Below are positions 41,624 to 51,432 of a DNA stretch of 64,000 nucleotides, in pieces (position 1 is the first letter of the stretch; each line of letters begins with the position of its first letter). The stretch comes from Kocuria rosea (lineage in GTDB: Bacteria; Actinomycetota; Actinomycetes; Actinomycetales; Micrococcaceae): positions 1,178,001 to 1,242,000 of the forward strand of contig NZ_CP035103.1 in assembly GCF_006094695.1 (NCBI RefSeq), in the 5' to 3' direction. The notes beneath the pieces were generated by a model. It was not told where the DNA came from and ran no database searches. It saw only the letters and a list, made by a program, of their open reading frames with translations. Both the position numbers and the translations under genes were made by a program.

Positions 41624-42766
41624 CTACAGGGTGCCGGTGGCGATGCGCAGCATGCGGCGCAGCGGCTCGGCCGCGCCCCACAGCAGCTGGTCGCCGATCG
41701 TGAAGGCGCTGATGTAGCCCGGCCCCATGGCGAGCTTGCGGATCCGGCCCACGGGGATGTCCAGGGTGCCGGAGGTCGCCACGGGGGTGAGGTCCCGCAT
41801 CGAGTCCTCCTTGGTGTTGGGCACCACGGTGGCCCACTCGTTGTCGGCGTCGACGATCCGCTCGATCTCGTCCACGGGCAGGTCCTCCCGCAGCTTGATC
41901 GTGAGGGCCTGGGAGTGCGAGCGCATCGTGGCGATCCGCACGCACAGCCCGTCCATGGGCACCCAGTCCTGGGCGTACCGGTCCGTGCGGCCGAGGATCT
42001 TGTTGGTCTCGGCCGCGGACTTCCACTCCTCGCGGGACTGTCCGTTGCCGAGGTCGGCGTCGATCCAGGGGATGAGGGAGCCGGACAGGGGCGCGCCGAA
42101 CATCGAGGTGTCGAGGGCGTCGCCGCGCTGGGCGGCGAGCACCTTGCGGTCGATGTCCAGGATCGCCGAGGCGGGATCGGCCAGCTCGTCCGCGACGACG
42201 CCGTGGAGGGCGCCGAACTGCGCCAGCACCTCGCGCATGTGCCGGGCCCCGCCGCCGGAGGCGGCCTGGTAGGTCATCGACGTGGCCCACTCCACGAGGT
42301 CGTTGCGGAACAGCCCGCCGAGACCCACGAGCAGGCAGGAGACCGTGCAGTTGCCGCCCACGAAGTCCTTGACGCCGCTCGCGAGACCGCGGTCGATGAC
42401 GTCCCGGTTGACGGGGTCCAGGACGATGATCGCGTCGTCGTTCATCCGCAGGGTCGACGCCGCGTCGATCCACAGACCGTCCCAGCCGGCGGCGCGCAAC
42501 CTCCCGTGCACGTCCTTGGTGTAGTCCCCGCCCTGGGCGGTGACGACGATCGGGAGCTTCGCCAGGGTCTCGAGGTCGTAGGCGTCCTGCAGCGTGCCGG
42601 CGTCCCCGGCGAAGGACGGGGCGGGCCGGCCGGCGCTGGAGGTGGAGAAGAACACCGGGGTGATGCCCCCGAAGTCCCCCTCCTCCTGCATGCGCTGCAT
42701 GAGCACGGAACCCACCATGCCCCGCCAGCCGACGAACCCTACCGAATCACCAGAGCTAAAAGTCAT
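41624..42766 (-). CDS. asd: Aspartate-semialdehyde dehydrogenase, E. coli-type
   Basis: 380 residues. NADP-binding [20 protein letters not shown], catalytic Cys in [17 protein letters not shown], and RMRSH-like [14 protein letters not shown] near the C-terminus match the longer Gram-negative branch of the enzyme. Most actinobacteria use the roughly 340-residue type next to lysC, so lateral origin is possible. It makes aspartate semialdehyde for Lys, Thr and Met. Starts 7 bases after a TAGACT -10 element on the minus strand. Confidence 0.92.
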   Translation of the reverse strand: MTFSSGDSVGFVGWRGMVGSVLMQRMQEEGDFGGITPVFFSTSSAGRPAPSFAGDAGTLQDAYDLETLAKLPIVVTAQGGDYTKDVHGRLRAAGWDGLWIDAASTLRMNDDAIIVLDPVNRDVIDRGLASGVKDFVGGNCTVSCLLVGLGGLFRNDLVEWATSMTYQAASGGGARHMREVLAQFGALHGVVADELADPASAILDIDRKVLAAQRGDALDTSMFGAPLSGSLIPWIDADLGNGQSREEWKSAAETNKILGRTDRYAQDWVPMDGLCVRIATMRSHSQALTIKLREDLPVDEIERIVDADNEWATVVPNTKEDSMRDLTPVATSGTLDIPVGRIRKLAMGPGYISAFTIGDQLLWGAAEPLRRMLRIATGTL

Positions 42767-42773
42767 GGCCCCC

Positions 42774-42779
42774 AGTCTA
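42774..42779 (-). promoter_or_regulatory. -10 element (TAGACT) 7 nt before the asd ATG
   Basis: On the minus strand TAGACT-N7-ATG, a leaderless-type start. The element overlaps the stop codon of the GNAT gene upstream. Confidence 0.55.
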
Positions 42780-43169
42780 GTGGGCGCGGTGCAGGGCCCA
42801 GCGCCGGCGCTTCTCCTTCACCTTCTGCGCCGGCGGGAGCTCGAGGCCGGGCACCACCAGGTCCCCGTACTGCGGGAAGCGGTGGAGGTAGTCCTGGACG
42901 TAGGTGCACGTGGGGCGCACCGCGACGCCCTGCTCCCGGAAGCCGTCCAGCAGGAGCGTGACGAGGGTGCGCGCGTAGCCCTGCCGGCCGAACTGCTCGC
43001 CGATGATGGTGTGCTGGAGCTCGACCGTGCCGTCCTCGTGGTCCTGGAAGCCCTCGAAGCCGATGAACTGCTCCCCCCGCCACAGCTCATAGCGGTCGAG
43101 GTCCGTGTTCTTCACGACGCGCAGCTGCTCGTCGTCCCGGATCGCGGGGTCGGGGTGCCGGTCGGTCAC
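42777..43169 (-). CDS. Small GNAT-type acetyltransferase (YidJ/NATD1-like)
   Basis: 130 residues from GTG at 43169, which has AGGAGG 6 bases upstream; a longer frame to 43199 lacks this. The pattern [45 protein letters not shown] is the single-domain GNAT of the NATD1 type, and the following [16 protein letters not shown] matches its closing motif. Substrate unknown. It lies between asd and folA on the same strand. Confidence 0.85.
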   Translation of the reverse strand: MTDRHPDPAIRDDEQLRVVKNTDLDRYELWRGEQFIGFEGFQDHEDGTVELQHTIIGEQFGRQGYARTLVTLLLDGFREQGVAVRPTCTYVQDYLHRFPQYGDLVVPGLELPPAQKVKEKRRRWALHRAH

Positions 43170-43195
43170 GGTGTTCCTCCTGGTCGTGGTGCAGC

Positions 43196-43795
43196 TCACG
43201 CTACCGGAGCCGCCGGGCTACCGGAACCGGGCGTCCCTCCGCCCGGTCCCCGCCGGCCGCGCGTGCGCCGCTCGATCCGGTAGCCCAGGCCCGTGCGGGA
43301 CACCGACGGGCCGAGGACCGGCTCCGTGGCCCACCCGTCGTCGAGCACCGGGGCGTGTGTGTCCCCGTCCGCGTCGAGGTCGATGACGGTCACGAGCGCC
43401 TCCGTCACGGGGTGCTCGGCGTCGGCCAGGGCCTGCCGGTAGACCTCGCCGCCGCCGATCACCCAGATGCGCTCCGCGCCGGGGCTCGTCCGGGCCAGGC
43501 GCACGGCCTCGGCGTACGAGGGTGCCGTCAGCACCGCGCCGGGATCCTCGCCCCGGGCCACCCGGCCGGGGGAGGAGGTGATGACGATGTTGGTCCGTCC
43601 GGGCAGGGGCCGGAAGCGCTCCGGGAAGGACTCCCACGTGCGCCGGCCCATGATCACGGGGTGGCCGGTCGTCGTGCGCCGGAAGAACGCCATGTCCTCC
43701 GGCAGCGACCAGGGCATCGCCCCGGCGCGGCCGATGACGCCGTCGGCGGTCTGCGCCCAGATCGCCCCGATCGCCCCGGTCGTCCCGGCGGTCAT
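43196..43795 (-). CDS. folA: Dihydrofolate reductase
   Basis: 199 residues. [21 protein letters not shown] includes the active-site loop, followed by [22 protein letters not shown] and [13 protein letters not shown] (NADPH pyrophosphate loop). Acidic residue is at PEDMAFF. The ATG overlaps the thyA stop by 4 bases, as expected because ThyA oxidises the folate that FolA regenerates. A Gly/Pro tail of about 20 residues is extra. Confidence 0.95.
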   Translation of the reverse strand: MTAGTTGAIGAIWAQTADGVIGRAGAMPWSLPEDMAFFRRTTTGHPVIMGRRTWESFPERFRPLPGRTNIVITSSPGRVARGEDPGAVLTAPSYAEAVRLARTSPGAERIWVIGGGEVYRQALADAEHPVTEALVTVIDLDADGDTHAPVLDDGWATEPVLGPSVSRTGLGYRIERRTRGRRGPGGGTPGSGSPAAPVA

Positions 43796-44634
43796 ACGGC
43801 CACCGGGGCCTTGATCGCGGGGTGGTGGCGGTAGTCGAGGACCTCGAAGTCCTCGAGCTCGTAGTCGAAGACGGTGGCGGGCCGCCGGGCGAGCCGCAGC
43901 TGCGGATAGGGGTAGGGGTCCCGGGAGAGCTGCTCGCGGACCTGCGCCACGTGGTTGTCGTAGACGTGGCAGTCCCCGCCGGTCCAGACGAACTCCCCGG
44001 GCTCCAGGCCGGTCTGCTGGGCGATCATGACGGTGAGCAGCGCGTAGGAGGCGATGTTGAAGGGCACGCCCAGGAACATGTCCGCGGAGCGCTGGTAGAG
44101 CTGGCAGGACAGCCGCCCCGGCCCGTCCTTCCGGGGCTCGACGTAGAACTGGAACAGGGCGTGGCACGGCGGCAGGGCCATCTCGTCCACCTCGGCGGGG
44201 TTCCACGCGGTCACCACGTGGCGCCGGGAGTCGGGGTTCGTGCGGATCTGCTCCACGACCTTGGCGATCTGGTCGATCGACCCGCCGCCGGGGGTGGGCC
44301 AGGACCTCCACTGCACGCCGTAGACGGGTCCGAGCTCCCCGTCCCGGTCCGCCCACTCGTCCCAGATGGTCACACCGCGCTCCTGCAGCCACCGCACGTT
44401 CGAGTCCCCGCGCAGGAACCACAGCAGCTCGAGGGCCACCGACCGGAAGTGCACCCGCTTGGTGGTCAGCAGCGGGAAGGACTCCGCCAGGTCGAAGCGG
44501 ATCTGGCGCCCGAAGACGCTGCGCGTCCCGGTGCCCGTGCGGTCGGACTTGTGCACCCCCTGCTCCAGGACCTCGCGCAGGAGGTCCTCGTAGGGCGTCG
44601 GCACCGGGGCGGGCACGGGGTCGGGGGCGGTCAT
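43792..44634 (-). CDS. thyA: Thymidylate synthase
   Basis: 280 residues. Catalytic Cys in [12 protein letters not shown], folate-binding [22 protein letters not shown], and the closing motif [16 protein letters not shown]. It converts dUMP to dTMP. It is the first gene of the thyA-folA pair and is preceded by a 129-base gap in which I see no gene. Confidence 0.97.
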   Translation of the reverse strand: MTAPDPVPAPVPTPYEDLLREVLEQGVHKSDRTGTGTRSVFGRQIRFDLAESFPLLTTKRVHFRSVALELLWFLRGDSNVRWLQERGVTIWDEWADRDGELGPVYGVQWRSWPTPGGGSIDQIAKVVEQIRTNPDSRRHVVTAWNPAEVDEMALPPCHALFQFYVEPRKDGPGRLSCQLYQRSADMFLGVPFNIASYALLTVMIAQQTGLEPGEFVWTGGDCHVYDNHVAQVREQLSRDPYPYPQLRLARRPATVFDYELEDFEVLDYRHHPAIKAPVAV

Positions 44635-44763
44635 GCGGGTCTCCTCGGGGGAAGTCGGGGCGGGCCGGGCGGTCCGTGGCGGGTGGCTCGTGGCGGGTGG
44701 TGCGCTGCGGTCCCGGCGGTTGCGGGACGGTGCGCCGCGGGTCCTGCGGCGCCGGGCCGGGGG

Positions 44764-45746
44764 TCAGTCGTCGAAGGGCTTCACGAGCTCCACGGAGACC
44801 ACCCGCCGGCGGTGCCGGCGGGAGACCTGCAGCACGATCATCTCGCCGGGGGAGAGGTACGGGTCCTTGGCCGGCAGCTGCGCGGCGAGCTCTGGGCTCG
44901 CGTGCCGGGCGATGACCTTGAGGACCGTGGGCAGCACCGGGCGGTGCGTGCACAGCGCCACCGGCGTGTCCTTGTCGAACATGGTCTGGGCCACGGCGGC
45001 CGCCTTCTTGGGGTGGCGCTTGTGCGAGGCCTCCGTGAGCTGCGGGCGCTCCCGCACGGAGACCCCGGCCTTGCGCGCGTACGGCACCACGGTGGACAGG
45101 CAGCGCAGCCAGGGGGACGTGAGGACCCGCTCGGGGGACCACGCCCGGAGCAGCCGGGTCACGGCGAGGGCCTGGCGCTTGCCGGTCGCGGCTTCGCCTT
45201 GGCGTGGCGCACCACGATCGCCGGGCGCGTGGCGAGGTCCCCGCGCTCGTGCAGGTCCACCAGGGCCGCCAGCGGCTCCCGGTCGGAGGGGTTGGTCAGC
45301 ATCCGGTGCGCGTCCTCGGGCGAGACCCAGCGGACGGCGTCCACCTCCTTGCCATCGGGCTCGGGCCGTGCGCCGGGGCCGAACTCCGCGGCCCAGTAGT
45401 GCACGTCCTTGCACCCGTCCTTGACGTCGTAGCGGATCGTGGGCAGGGGCACGCCCAGGCGCGGCAGCAGGCCGATCTCCTCGCTGACCTCCCGGTGGGC
45501 GGTCTCGGGCAGCGTCTCGCCGTCGTCCTGCTTGCCCTTGGGGAAGGACCAGTCGTCGTAGCGCGGCCGATGGATGACCAGCACCTCGAGCCCGCCGCCC
45601 GTCCGGCGCCAGCACAGGCACCCGGCCGCGAGCACGTCGGCGGGCCGCCCGCTCCCGGCCGCGCCGCTCGTGCCGGTCCTGCCGCCCGCCCGGCCGGGGC
45701 TCTCGGCCGGGCGCTGCTCGGTGGTCTTCTCTGCGGTCCTGGGCAT
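44764..45746 (-). pseudogene. MutT1-like NUDIX/histidine-phosphatase fusion, split by a frameshift
   Basis: The N-terminal NUDIX domain (ATG at 45746) has GKQDDGETLPETAHREVSEEIG, the NUDIX box, and runs into the phosphatase start PAIVVRHAKAKP, then is out of frame and stops at 45159. The same sense strand continues in another frame from about 45195 to 44764 with ATGKRQALAVTRLL, SPWLRC and CTHRPVLP, the rest of the RHG phosphatase. In intact relatives about a dozen residues lie between RHAKAK and the ATGKRQA helix, so a short deletion not divisible by three explains the split. MutT1 degrades 8-oxo-dGTP and sits beside ppk1 in mycobacteria, as here. The NUDIX part could still work alone. Confidence 0.75.
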
Positions 45747-45854
45747 GGCCCCTCTTTCGTCCCCTGTCCGTGGTGCACGGGCGTGCCGGGGCCCGCGGTC
45801 CGGACCGTCGGGCGGCACCCCCACGATGCTACCGCTGACCCGTTCCACCGCCGA

Positions 45855-48134
45855 CTAGATCGTCGGCCGGCCGAGGGCCCGGCTGCGCAGCAGGTGCTCC
45901 TGGACGTCCACGAGCGGGTTCCCCTCGGCGTCCCGGTGGTGGCGGGTCCACACGCCCTCGGCGTCCAGGTGCCAGCTGGCCGTGGCGTCCGAGACGTAGC
46001 GGGCGAGCAGCCGCACGAGCGCGGCCGCCTGCTGGGGGTCCGTGATCCGCACCAGGGTCTCCACCCGGCGGTCGAGGTTGCGGTGCATCATGTCCGCCGA
46101 GCCGATGTAGACGAGGGGATCGCCGGCGTTGCAGAACGCGAAGACCCGGGAGTGCTCCAGGAACCGGCCCAGCACCGAGCGGACCCGGATGTTCTCGCTC
46201 AGCCCCGGCACCCCGGGGCGCAGGGCGCAGATCCCGCGGACCACCACGTCCACGGGCACCCCGGCCTGCGAGGCCCGGTAGAGGGCGTCGATCACGGCCT
46301 CGTCCACGATCGAGTTGCACTTGACCTGGATCCGGGCCGGGCGGCCGGCCCGGTGGTGGCGGATCTCGGCCTCCACGAGGTCGACGAGCCCGGAGCGCAC
46401 GGAGCGGGGCGCCACGAGCAGGCGCTGGAAGGTGGTCTTGGGCGCGTAGCCGGAGAGCTGGTTGAAGAGCCGGGAGACGTCCTCCCCGACCTCCGGGTCG
46501 CACGTGAGCAGCCCCAGGTCCTCGTAGAAGCGCGCGGTGGAGGGATGGTAGTTGCCGGTGCCGATGTGCACGTACCGGCGCAGCCCGTGCTCCTCCTGGC
46601 GGACCACGAGGGAGAGCTTGCAGTGGGTCTTCAGCCCCACGATGCCGTAGACCACGTGCACCCCGGCCTGCTCGAGCTTGCGGGCCCAGGAGATGTTGGC
46701 CTGCTCGTCGAAGCGGGCCTTGATCTCCACCAGCGCCAGCACCTGCTTGCCGGCCTCGGCGGCGTCGATGAGTGCGTCCACGATGGGGGAGTCGCCAGAG
46801 GTCCGGTACAGGGTCTGCTTGATGGCCTGGACCTTCGGGTCCGCGGCGGCCTGCTCCAGGAAGGCCTGGACGCTCGTGGCGAACGAGTCGTAGGGGTGGT
46901 GCAGCAGCACGTCCCGGGCCCGGGTCGCGGCGAAGACGTCCGCCGCCTTGGCGGTCTCCGCGGCGTTGAGGTAACGGGAGGTGTGGGCCACGTGGCGGGG
47001 GTAGTGCAGCTCCGGGCGGTCGATGCCGGCGATGACCCCCAGCCCGCGCAGGTCCAGCGGGGCGGGCAGCCGGTAGATCTCGGACTCGTCGATGCCCAGC
47101 TCGGAGACGAGCAGCTCGAGCACCTCCGTGCTGATGCTGTCGGTGACCTCCAGACGCACCGCGGGACCGAAGCGGCGGCGCAGCAGCTCCTTCTCCAGGG
47201 CCTGCAGGAGGTTCTCGGCGTCGTCCTCCTCGACCTCCAGGTCCTCGTTGCGGGTCACGCGGAACACCTGGTGCTCCTCGACCTCCATCCCGGGGAACAG
47301 GTCGTCCAGGTGCTGGGCGATGACGTCCTCGAGCGGGATGAACCGGGCCTGGCCGTTCGGCAGGCGCGAGGCCCGGGACCCGTCCACCGACAGCAGCCGG
47401 GGCAGCTGGTCCGGGACCTTCACGCGGGCGAACAGCCGCTTGCCCGACTGCGGGTTGCGGACCATCACGGCCAGGTTGAGGCTCAGCCCGGAGATGTAGG
47501 GGAACGGGTGGGCCGGGTCCACGGCCAGCGGCGTGAGGATGGGGAACACCTGCCGGTGGAAGTCCCCGGTGATCCGCTCCCGGGTGGCGGCGTCCAGGTC
47601 CTCCCAGCCGACCAGGTGGATGTTCTGCCGGGTCAGCTCGGGCCGCACCAGGTCGTGGAAGGCCCGCGCGTGCCGCTCCTGCAGCTCGTGGGCGCGCGCG
47701 GCGATGGTGGCCATCTGCTCCGCGGGGGAGTGCCCGGAGGCGGCCGGCCGGGCGATGCCCGTGGCGATGCGCCGCTTGAGCCCGGCCACCCGGACCATGA
47801 AGAACTCGTCCAGGTTGGAGGCCACGATGGACAGGAAGTGCACCCGCTCCAGGAGGAAGAGGTCCGGGTCCTCCGCCAGCTCCAGGACCCGGGAGCTGAA
47901 CGCCACCCAGCTGGCCTCGCGGTCCAGGAAGCGCTCGGGCCCGTGCCGGCCCTCCAGCACCTGCCGGGCCGCGGGCACGGGGTCGTCGATCCGGTCCCGG
48001 TCCCCGTGGCTCCGGGCGGAGTCGGGGAGCTCGTCGGGGCCCCCGGGGGGTGCGGTGCCGGACCCGGCGGCCGGGGCCCCGGGGGCGCCCGGGGCCGGCG
48101 CGGACTGCGGGCTGTCCTGCTGGTGGGTGGTCAT
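45855..48134 (-). CDS. ppk1: Polyphosphate kinase 1
   Basis: 759 residues from ATG at 48134 (a GTG one codon earlier is possible). N-terminal helical domain begins [19 protein letters not shown]. The C-terminal phospholipase D-like domains have [19 protein letters not shown], with the His that carries the phosphate, and [21 protein letters not shown]. An N-terminal Ala/Gly/Pro extension of about 45 residues precedes the core. It makes polyphosphate from ATP. A ppk2 gene lies 6 kb away. Confidence 0.96.
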   Translation of the reverse strand: MTTHQQDSPQSAPAPGAPGAPAAGSGTAPPGGPDELPDSARSHGDRDRIDDPVPAARQVLEGRHGPERFLDREASWVAFSSRVLELAEDPDLFLLERVHFLSIVASNLDEFFMVRVAGLKRRIATGIARPAASGHSPAEQMATIAARAHELQERHARAFHDLVRPELTRQNIHLVGWEDLDAATRERITGDFHRQVFPILTPLAVDPAHPFPYISGLSLNLAVMVRNPQSGKRLFARVKVPDQLPRLLSVDGSRASRLPNGQARFIPLEDVIAQHLDDLFPGMEVEEHQVFRVTRNEDLEVEEDDAENLLQALEKELLRRRFGPAVRLEVTDSISTEVLELLVSELGIDESEIYRLPAPLDLRGLGVIAGIDRPELHYPRHVAHTSRYLNAAETAKAADVFAATRARDVLLHHPYDSFATSVQAFLEQAAADPKVQAIKQTLYRTSGDSPIVDALIDAAEAGKQVLALVEIKARFDEQANISWARKLEQAGVHVVYGIVGLKTHCKLSLVVRQEEHGLRRYVHIGTGNYHPSTARFYEDLGLLTCDPEVGEDVSRLFNQLSGYAPKTTFQRLLVAPRSVRSGLVDLVEAEIRHHRAGRPARIQVKCNSIVDEAVIDALYRASQAGVPVDVVVRGICALRPGVPGLSENIRVRSVLGRFLEHSRVFAFCNAGDPLVYIGSADMMHRNLDRRVETLVRITDPQQAAALVRLLARYVSDATASWHLDAEGVWTRHHRDAEGNPLVDVQEHLLRSRALGRPTI

Positions 48135-48195
48135 CACGGTCCTGTCTCGTCGTGCCCGCCCCGGCGGTCCGGGCGCGGGAGGATCGGGTGGCGGG

Positions 48196-49128
48196 TCAGC
48201 CGGGGAGGGTGCCGGCGTACATCACGTCGAGGTGCCAGGGCCGGAACCCCAGCGCCTCGTACAGCCGCATCGCGGCGGCGTTGTCCCCGTCCACGTAGAG
48301 CATGACCTCGTCGAGCCCCTGCCGGGCGAGGTGGTTGACGCCGGCGGCGGTCAGCGCCCGGCCCAGCCCCGTGCCCTGGTGCCCGGGGGCCACGCCCACG
48401 GCGTACACCTCGCCGAGGGGACCGCGCTCGGCGTCGGCGGCGTGCACCTTGGTCCAGTGGAAGCCGGCCACGGTCCCGGGCTCGTCCTCCCGGACGGCGA
48501 GCAGGAAGCCGGCGGCGTCGAACCACGGCTCGGCCTCCCGCTGCCGGAGGTCGTCGAGGGTCATCCTGCCCTGCTCCGGGTGCTCGGCGAAGGCGGCCGC
48601 GTTGACCCGCAGCCACTCCTGCTCGTCGCGGCCGGGCTCGAACGCCCGCAGGCGGAAGCCCTCGGGCATCGCCTCCGGGAGGGGCAGGTCCGCCGCGCCG
48701 CGCAGCGGGCGCAGCAGCCGGTGCAGGTCCCGCACGGGGGCCAGGCCGTGCCGGGCGGCGAGCGCGGCGGCGGCGGGGTGCCCGCCGTGCGCCCAGGCGC
48801 GCACCGTGCCGGTGGTCCCGGCGGCCACGGCGCCGGCCAGCGCCGCGCCGATCCCGGCGCCGCGGTGGGCGGGGCCGACCACGAGCTCCACGAGGTGGGC
48901 GCCGTCGGGCTCGGGCACGCGCACGGCGGCGCCGAGGAGCTCCCCCTCGCGCGAGCGCGCCAGGACGGTGCGGACCCGGCCGTCGCGCGCCGAGCGCAGG
49001 TCCACCAGGGTCTGGTCGGAGAACGGCGGGTCGCCGTCCGCGGCGGCGGCGCGGGACGCGAGCGCCACGATCTCCTCGGCCGGCGGGACGTCCGGGCGGT
49101 CGAGGTCGTACGGCACGGAACGGGACAT
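48196..49128 (-). CDS. mshD: Mycothiol synthase MshD
   Basis: 310 residues with two GNAT domains: [19 protein letters not shown] in the first and [28 protein letters not shown] in the second. The second binds acetyl-CoA and acetylates Cys-GlcN-Ins, the last step to mycothiol, the actinobacterial thiol buffer. It stands 51 bases after glnR and 61 before ppk1. Confidence 0.93.
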   Translation of the reverse strand: MSRSVPYDLDRPDVPPAEEIVALASRAAAADGDPPFSDQTLVDLRSARDGRVRTVLARSREGELLGAAVRVPEPDGAHLVELVVGPAHRGAGIGAALAGAVAAGTTGTVRAWAHGGHPAAAALAARHGLAPVRDLHRLLRPLRGAADLPLPEAMPEGFRLRAFEPGRDEQEWLRVNAAAFAEHPEQGRMTLDDLRQREAEPWFDAAGFLLAVREDEPGTVAGFHWTKVHAADAERGPLGEVYAVGVAPGHQGTGLGRALTAAGVNHLARQGLDEVMLYVDGDNAAAMRLYEALGFRPWHLDVMYAGTLPG

Positions 49129-49179
49129 GGGGACCTCCTGCGGAACGGGATGGGGCGCACGGACCGGGTCGGGAGGTGC

Positions 49180-49863
49180 TCAGCCCTCCCGGGCCCGCGT
49201 CGTGGCGAAGCTGTAGCCCACGTTACGCACCGTGGTGATCAGGTGCTCGTGGTCCGCGCCCAGCTTGGCGCGCAGGCGCCGCACGTGCACGTCCACGGTG
49301 CGGGTGCCGCCGTAGTAGTCGTAGCCCCAGACCTCGCTGAGCAGCTGGGCGCGGGTGAAGACCCGCCCCGAGTGCTGGGCCAGGTACTTCAGCAGCTCGA
49401 ACTCCTTGTAGGTGAGGTTCAGGGGCTGGCCGTTGACGTGCGCGGAGTAGGCGGCGTCGTCGATGACCACGGAGCCCGCGCGGATGCGGGTGTCGTCCTC
49501 GGGGACCTCGGCCGTGCGGGAGGAGGCCAGGCGCAGCCGCGCCTCGACCTCCGCGGGGCCGGCGGTGTCGAGCACGACGTCGTCGACCATCCAGTTCGCG
49601 GCCACGGCCGCCATCCCGCCCTCGGTGAGAACCATCAGCAGCGGCGCGGCCAGACCCTTGGCCGTGAGCAGCTGCGCGAGGTTGCGGGCGGTGATCAGGT
49701 CGGTGCGCCCGTCCAGCAGGACCACGTCCGGGGACCGGCCGTCGAGGCTGCCGGACACGGTCCGCGTCGGGGCGACCGAGACCTTGTGGTTGAGCAGGTC
49801 GAGGGCCGGGAGCACCGATGCCGAAGGTCCGTCCGCGTCGGTCAGCATCAGGATCTGGAACAC
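49180..49863 (-). CDS. glnR: GlnR-type orphan response regulator
   Basis: 227 residues. Receiver-like domain with [10 protein letters not shown] and the stretch [37 protein letters not shown], highly characteristic of actinobacterial GlnR; the usual phosphorylation pocket is incomplete, as in known GlnR. The C-terminal winged helix has [26 protein letters not shown] and the wing [10 protein letters not shown]. GlnR governs nitrogen assimilation genes. The neighbouring mshD repeats the mycobacterial order. Confidence 0.9.
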   Translation of the reverse strand: MFQILMLTDADGPSASVLPALDLLNHKVSVAPTRTVSGSLDGRSPDVVLLDGRTDLITARNLAQLLTAKGLAAPLLMVLTEGGMAAVAANWMVDDVVLDTAGPAEVEARLRLASSRTAEVPEDDTRIRAGSVVIDDAAYSAHVNGQPLNLTYKEFELLKYLAQHSGRVFTRAQLLSEVWGYDYYGGTRTVDVHVRRLRAKLGADHEHLITTVRNVGYSFATTRAREG

Positions 49864-49900
49864 TCGTGCTTCTCCACTCTGGCGTACGGACTGAGCTGTC

Positions 49901-49906
49901 AGTATA
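49901..49906 (-). promoter_or_regulatory. -10 element (TATACT) of glnR
   Basis: TATACT on the minus strand, 38 bases before the glnR ATG, in an AT-rich patch; the -35 is not evident. Confidence 0.5.
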
Positions 49907-50105
49907 GGTCCGGGCGGGCGACCGGCTCCGCGACCCCGCCGGTCCGGAGCGTCCCGCGGCCCGTGCCCGCCCGCACCCCGCGCCCGGTTCCCGGTCCTGC
50001 ACCCGGTCCCGGCGCTCCGCCCGCGCCCCGCGGCGAGCCGCTATCGTTGCTCGTGTCCGCCCGGGCGCAGGTCCCGACCCCCGACAGTGCAGGAACCCGA
50101 TCACC

Positions 50106-50711
50106 ATGAGATACGCCATGATCGCCGCGTGCAGCGTGGCCGTGCTGGTGGCGGCCCTCGTGGCGGTCGCGGTCGCCGGGCCCGCGCCGCTGGTGCTGGC
50201 GCTGGGCATGTCCGTGGTCATCGGCTTCGGCTGGCCGGCGGCCACCGGCATCGCGGCGAGGCACCGCCACAACGTGATCATGACCGCCGCCGGCGTCGCC
50301 GCGGCCCTGCTCGTGCAGTTCCTGCCCGGCCAGCAGCTCGTGTGGCTGCCCGCCGTCGTCGGCGTGGCCCTCATGACGGTGTTCGCGGCGGAGCTGGTGC
50401 GCGGCGAGGGCGCCGAGCACCGGCTCGAGTCCGCGATCGCCTCCACGGCGGGCGTGCTGGCGGCGGTCAGCTCCTCCGGCTGGATCGCCCTGGCCGGCGA
50501 CTACCGGGCCACGGGCCCGGACCCCGCCCTGCTCGTGGTGGTCGGCGCCGTCCTGGCCGCGCTGGTGGCCCTCGTGGGCGGGCGCGTCATCGCGGCGGCC
50601 CCGAAGAGCTCGCCCAAGCGGGGCGTCGTGGCCCTCGGCGTGACCCCCGTGGCGTTCCTCGGGGTGGGGGCCGTGTTCACTGCCCGGCTGGTGAGCACCG
50701 TGGTAGTTTAG
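50106..50711 (+). CDS. Six-helix membrane protein of unknown function
   Basis: 201 residues, hydrophobic almost throughout, with about six helices and short Arg/His loops (ARHRHN, GEGAEHRLE). No family is recognised. The C-terminus ends in the small open reading frame region, 4 bases before the next start. Divergent from glnR, with a -10 candidate TATCGT at about 50042. Confidence 0.6.
   Translation: MRYAMIAACSVAVLVAALVAVAVAGPAPLVLALGMSVVIGFGWPAATGIAARHRHNVIMTAAGVAAALLVQFLPGQQLVWLPAVVGVALMTVFAAELVRGEGAEHRLESAIASTAGVLAAVSSSGWIALAGDYRATGPDPALLVVVGAVLAALVALVGGRVIAAAPKSSPKRGVVALGVTPVAFLGVGAVFTARLVSTVVV
50704..50709 (+). promoter_or_regulatory. -10 element (TAGTTT) 6 nt before the 35-residue ORF
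   Basis: TAGTTT-N6-ATG, overlapping the end of the preceding gene; suggests a separate leaderless transcript for the small protein. Confidence 0.5.
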
Positions 50712-50715
50712 GGCC

Positions 50716-50823
50716 ATGCTTGCACTCGAAATCTTCTACCTCGCCCTGCTCGGCATCTCTGGCCTGTTCATCGCCGGGATCTCCCTGAAGGTGGTCCTCG
50801 GACTGTTCAAGGGACAGCACTAG
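50716..50823 (+). CDS. 35-residue single-helix membrane protein
   Basis: MLALEIFYLALLGISGLF begins one long hydrophobic helix, and the protein ends LFKGQH. It fits between the six-helix protein (4 bases upstream) and the nitrobindin-like gene (4 bases downstream) without overlap, and has a -10 element 6 bases before the ATG. This arrangement and the intact helix argue for a real gene despite its size. Function unknown; a regulatory partner of one of the neighbouring proteins is possible. Confidence 0.65.
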   Translation: MLALEIFYLALLGISGLFIAGISLKVVLGLFKGQH

Positions 50824-50827
50824 TCCC

Positions 50828-51427
50828 GTGCCGATCGAGATCCCTTCGGATCTGCTGCCCGAGCTCGTCCCCTTCGCCTGGCTGCTGGGCACCTGGGAGG
50901 GCGACGGCTTCATGGGCTACGGCGAGGTCGAGCAGCGGCCGTTCCGGCAGCGCGTGACCTTCGAGCAGAACGGGCTGCCGTTCCTCGACTACCGGGCGCA
51001 GACCACACTCCTCGACGACGAGGGGCAGCCGATGCGCCCGGCCACCGTGGAACAGGGCTTCTGGCAGCTCGACCGCACCCTCGAGGACGGCGACGTGGGC
51101 CCCGGGATGCTCCCGCCGGACCTCGTGCCCGTGCTCCAGGGCGCCGAGGACGTGGAGCGGATGCGCAACGCGGACGGCGGCTTCGACGTCCTCGTGACCC
51201 TGACCCACCCCGGCGGCGTCGCCGAGCTCTACGCCGGGCAGATCAAGGGCCCGCGGATCGACCTCGCCACCGACGCCGTGATCCGCGCCCGCGGGGCCAA
51301 GGAGTACAGCTCCTCGACCCGCATGTACGGCCTGGTCCACGGCGACCTGTTCTGGGCCTGGGACATGGCCGCGCTCGGCGAGCCCCTGACCACCCACGCC
51401 TCCGCGCAGCTGCGGAAGATCGGCTGA
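50828..51427 (+). CDS. Nitrobindin/FABP-like haem-binding protein
   Basis: 199 residues from GTG. The lipocalin-like signature WLLGTWEGDGFMGY is close to the N-terminus, and the His-containing C-terminal strand TTHASAQLRKIG supplies the haem ligand in nitrobindins. An insertion of about 30 residues lies in the middle. Family members bind haem and handle nitric oxide or peroxynitrite; this is inference for this protein. Start chosen because it follows the small ORF by 4 bases. Confidence 0.85.
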   Translation: MPIEIPSDLLPELVPFAWLLGTWEGDGFMGYGEVEQRPFRQRVTFEQNGLPFLDYRAQTTLLDDEGQPMRPATVEQGFWQLDRTLEDGDVGPGMLPPDLVPVLQGAEDVERMRNADGGFDVLVTLTHPGGVAELYAGQIKGPRIDLATDAVIRARGAKEYSSSTRMYGLVHGDLFWAWDMAALGEPLTTHASAQLRKIG

Positions 51428-51432
51428 GTTCC

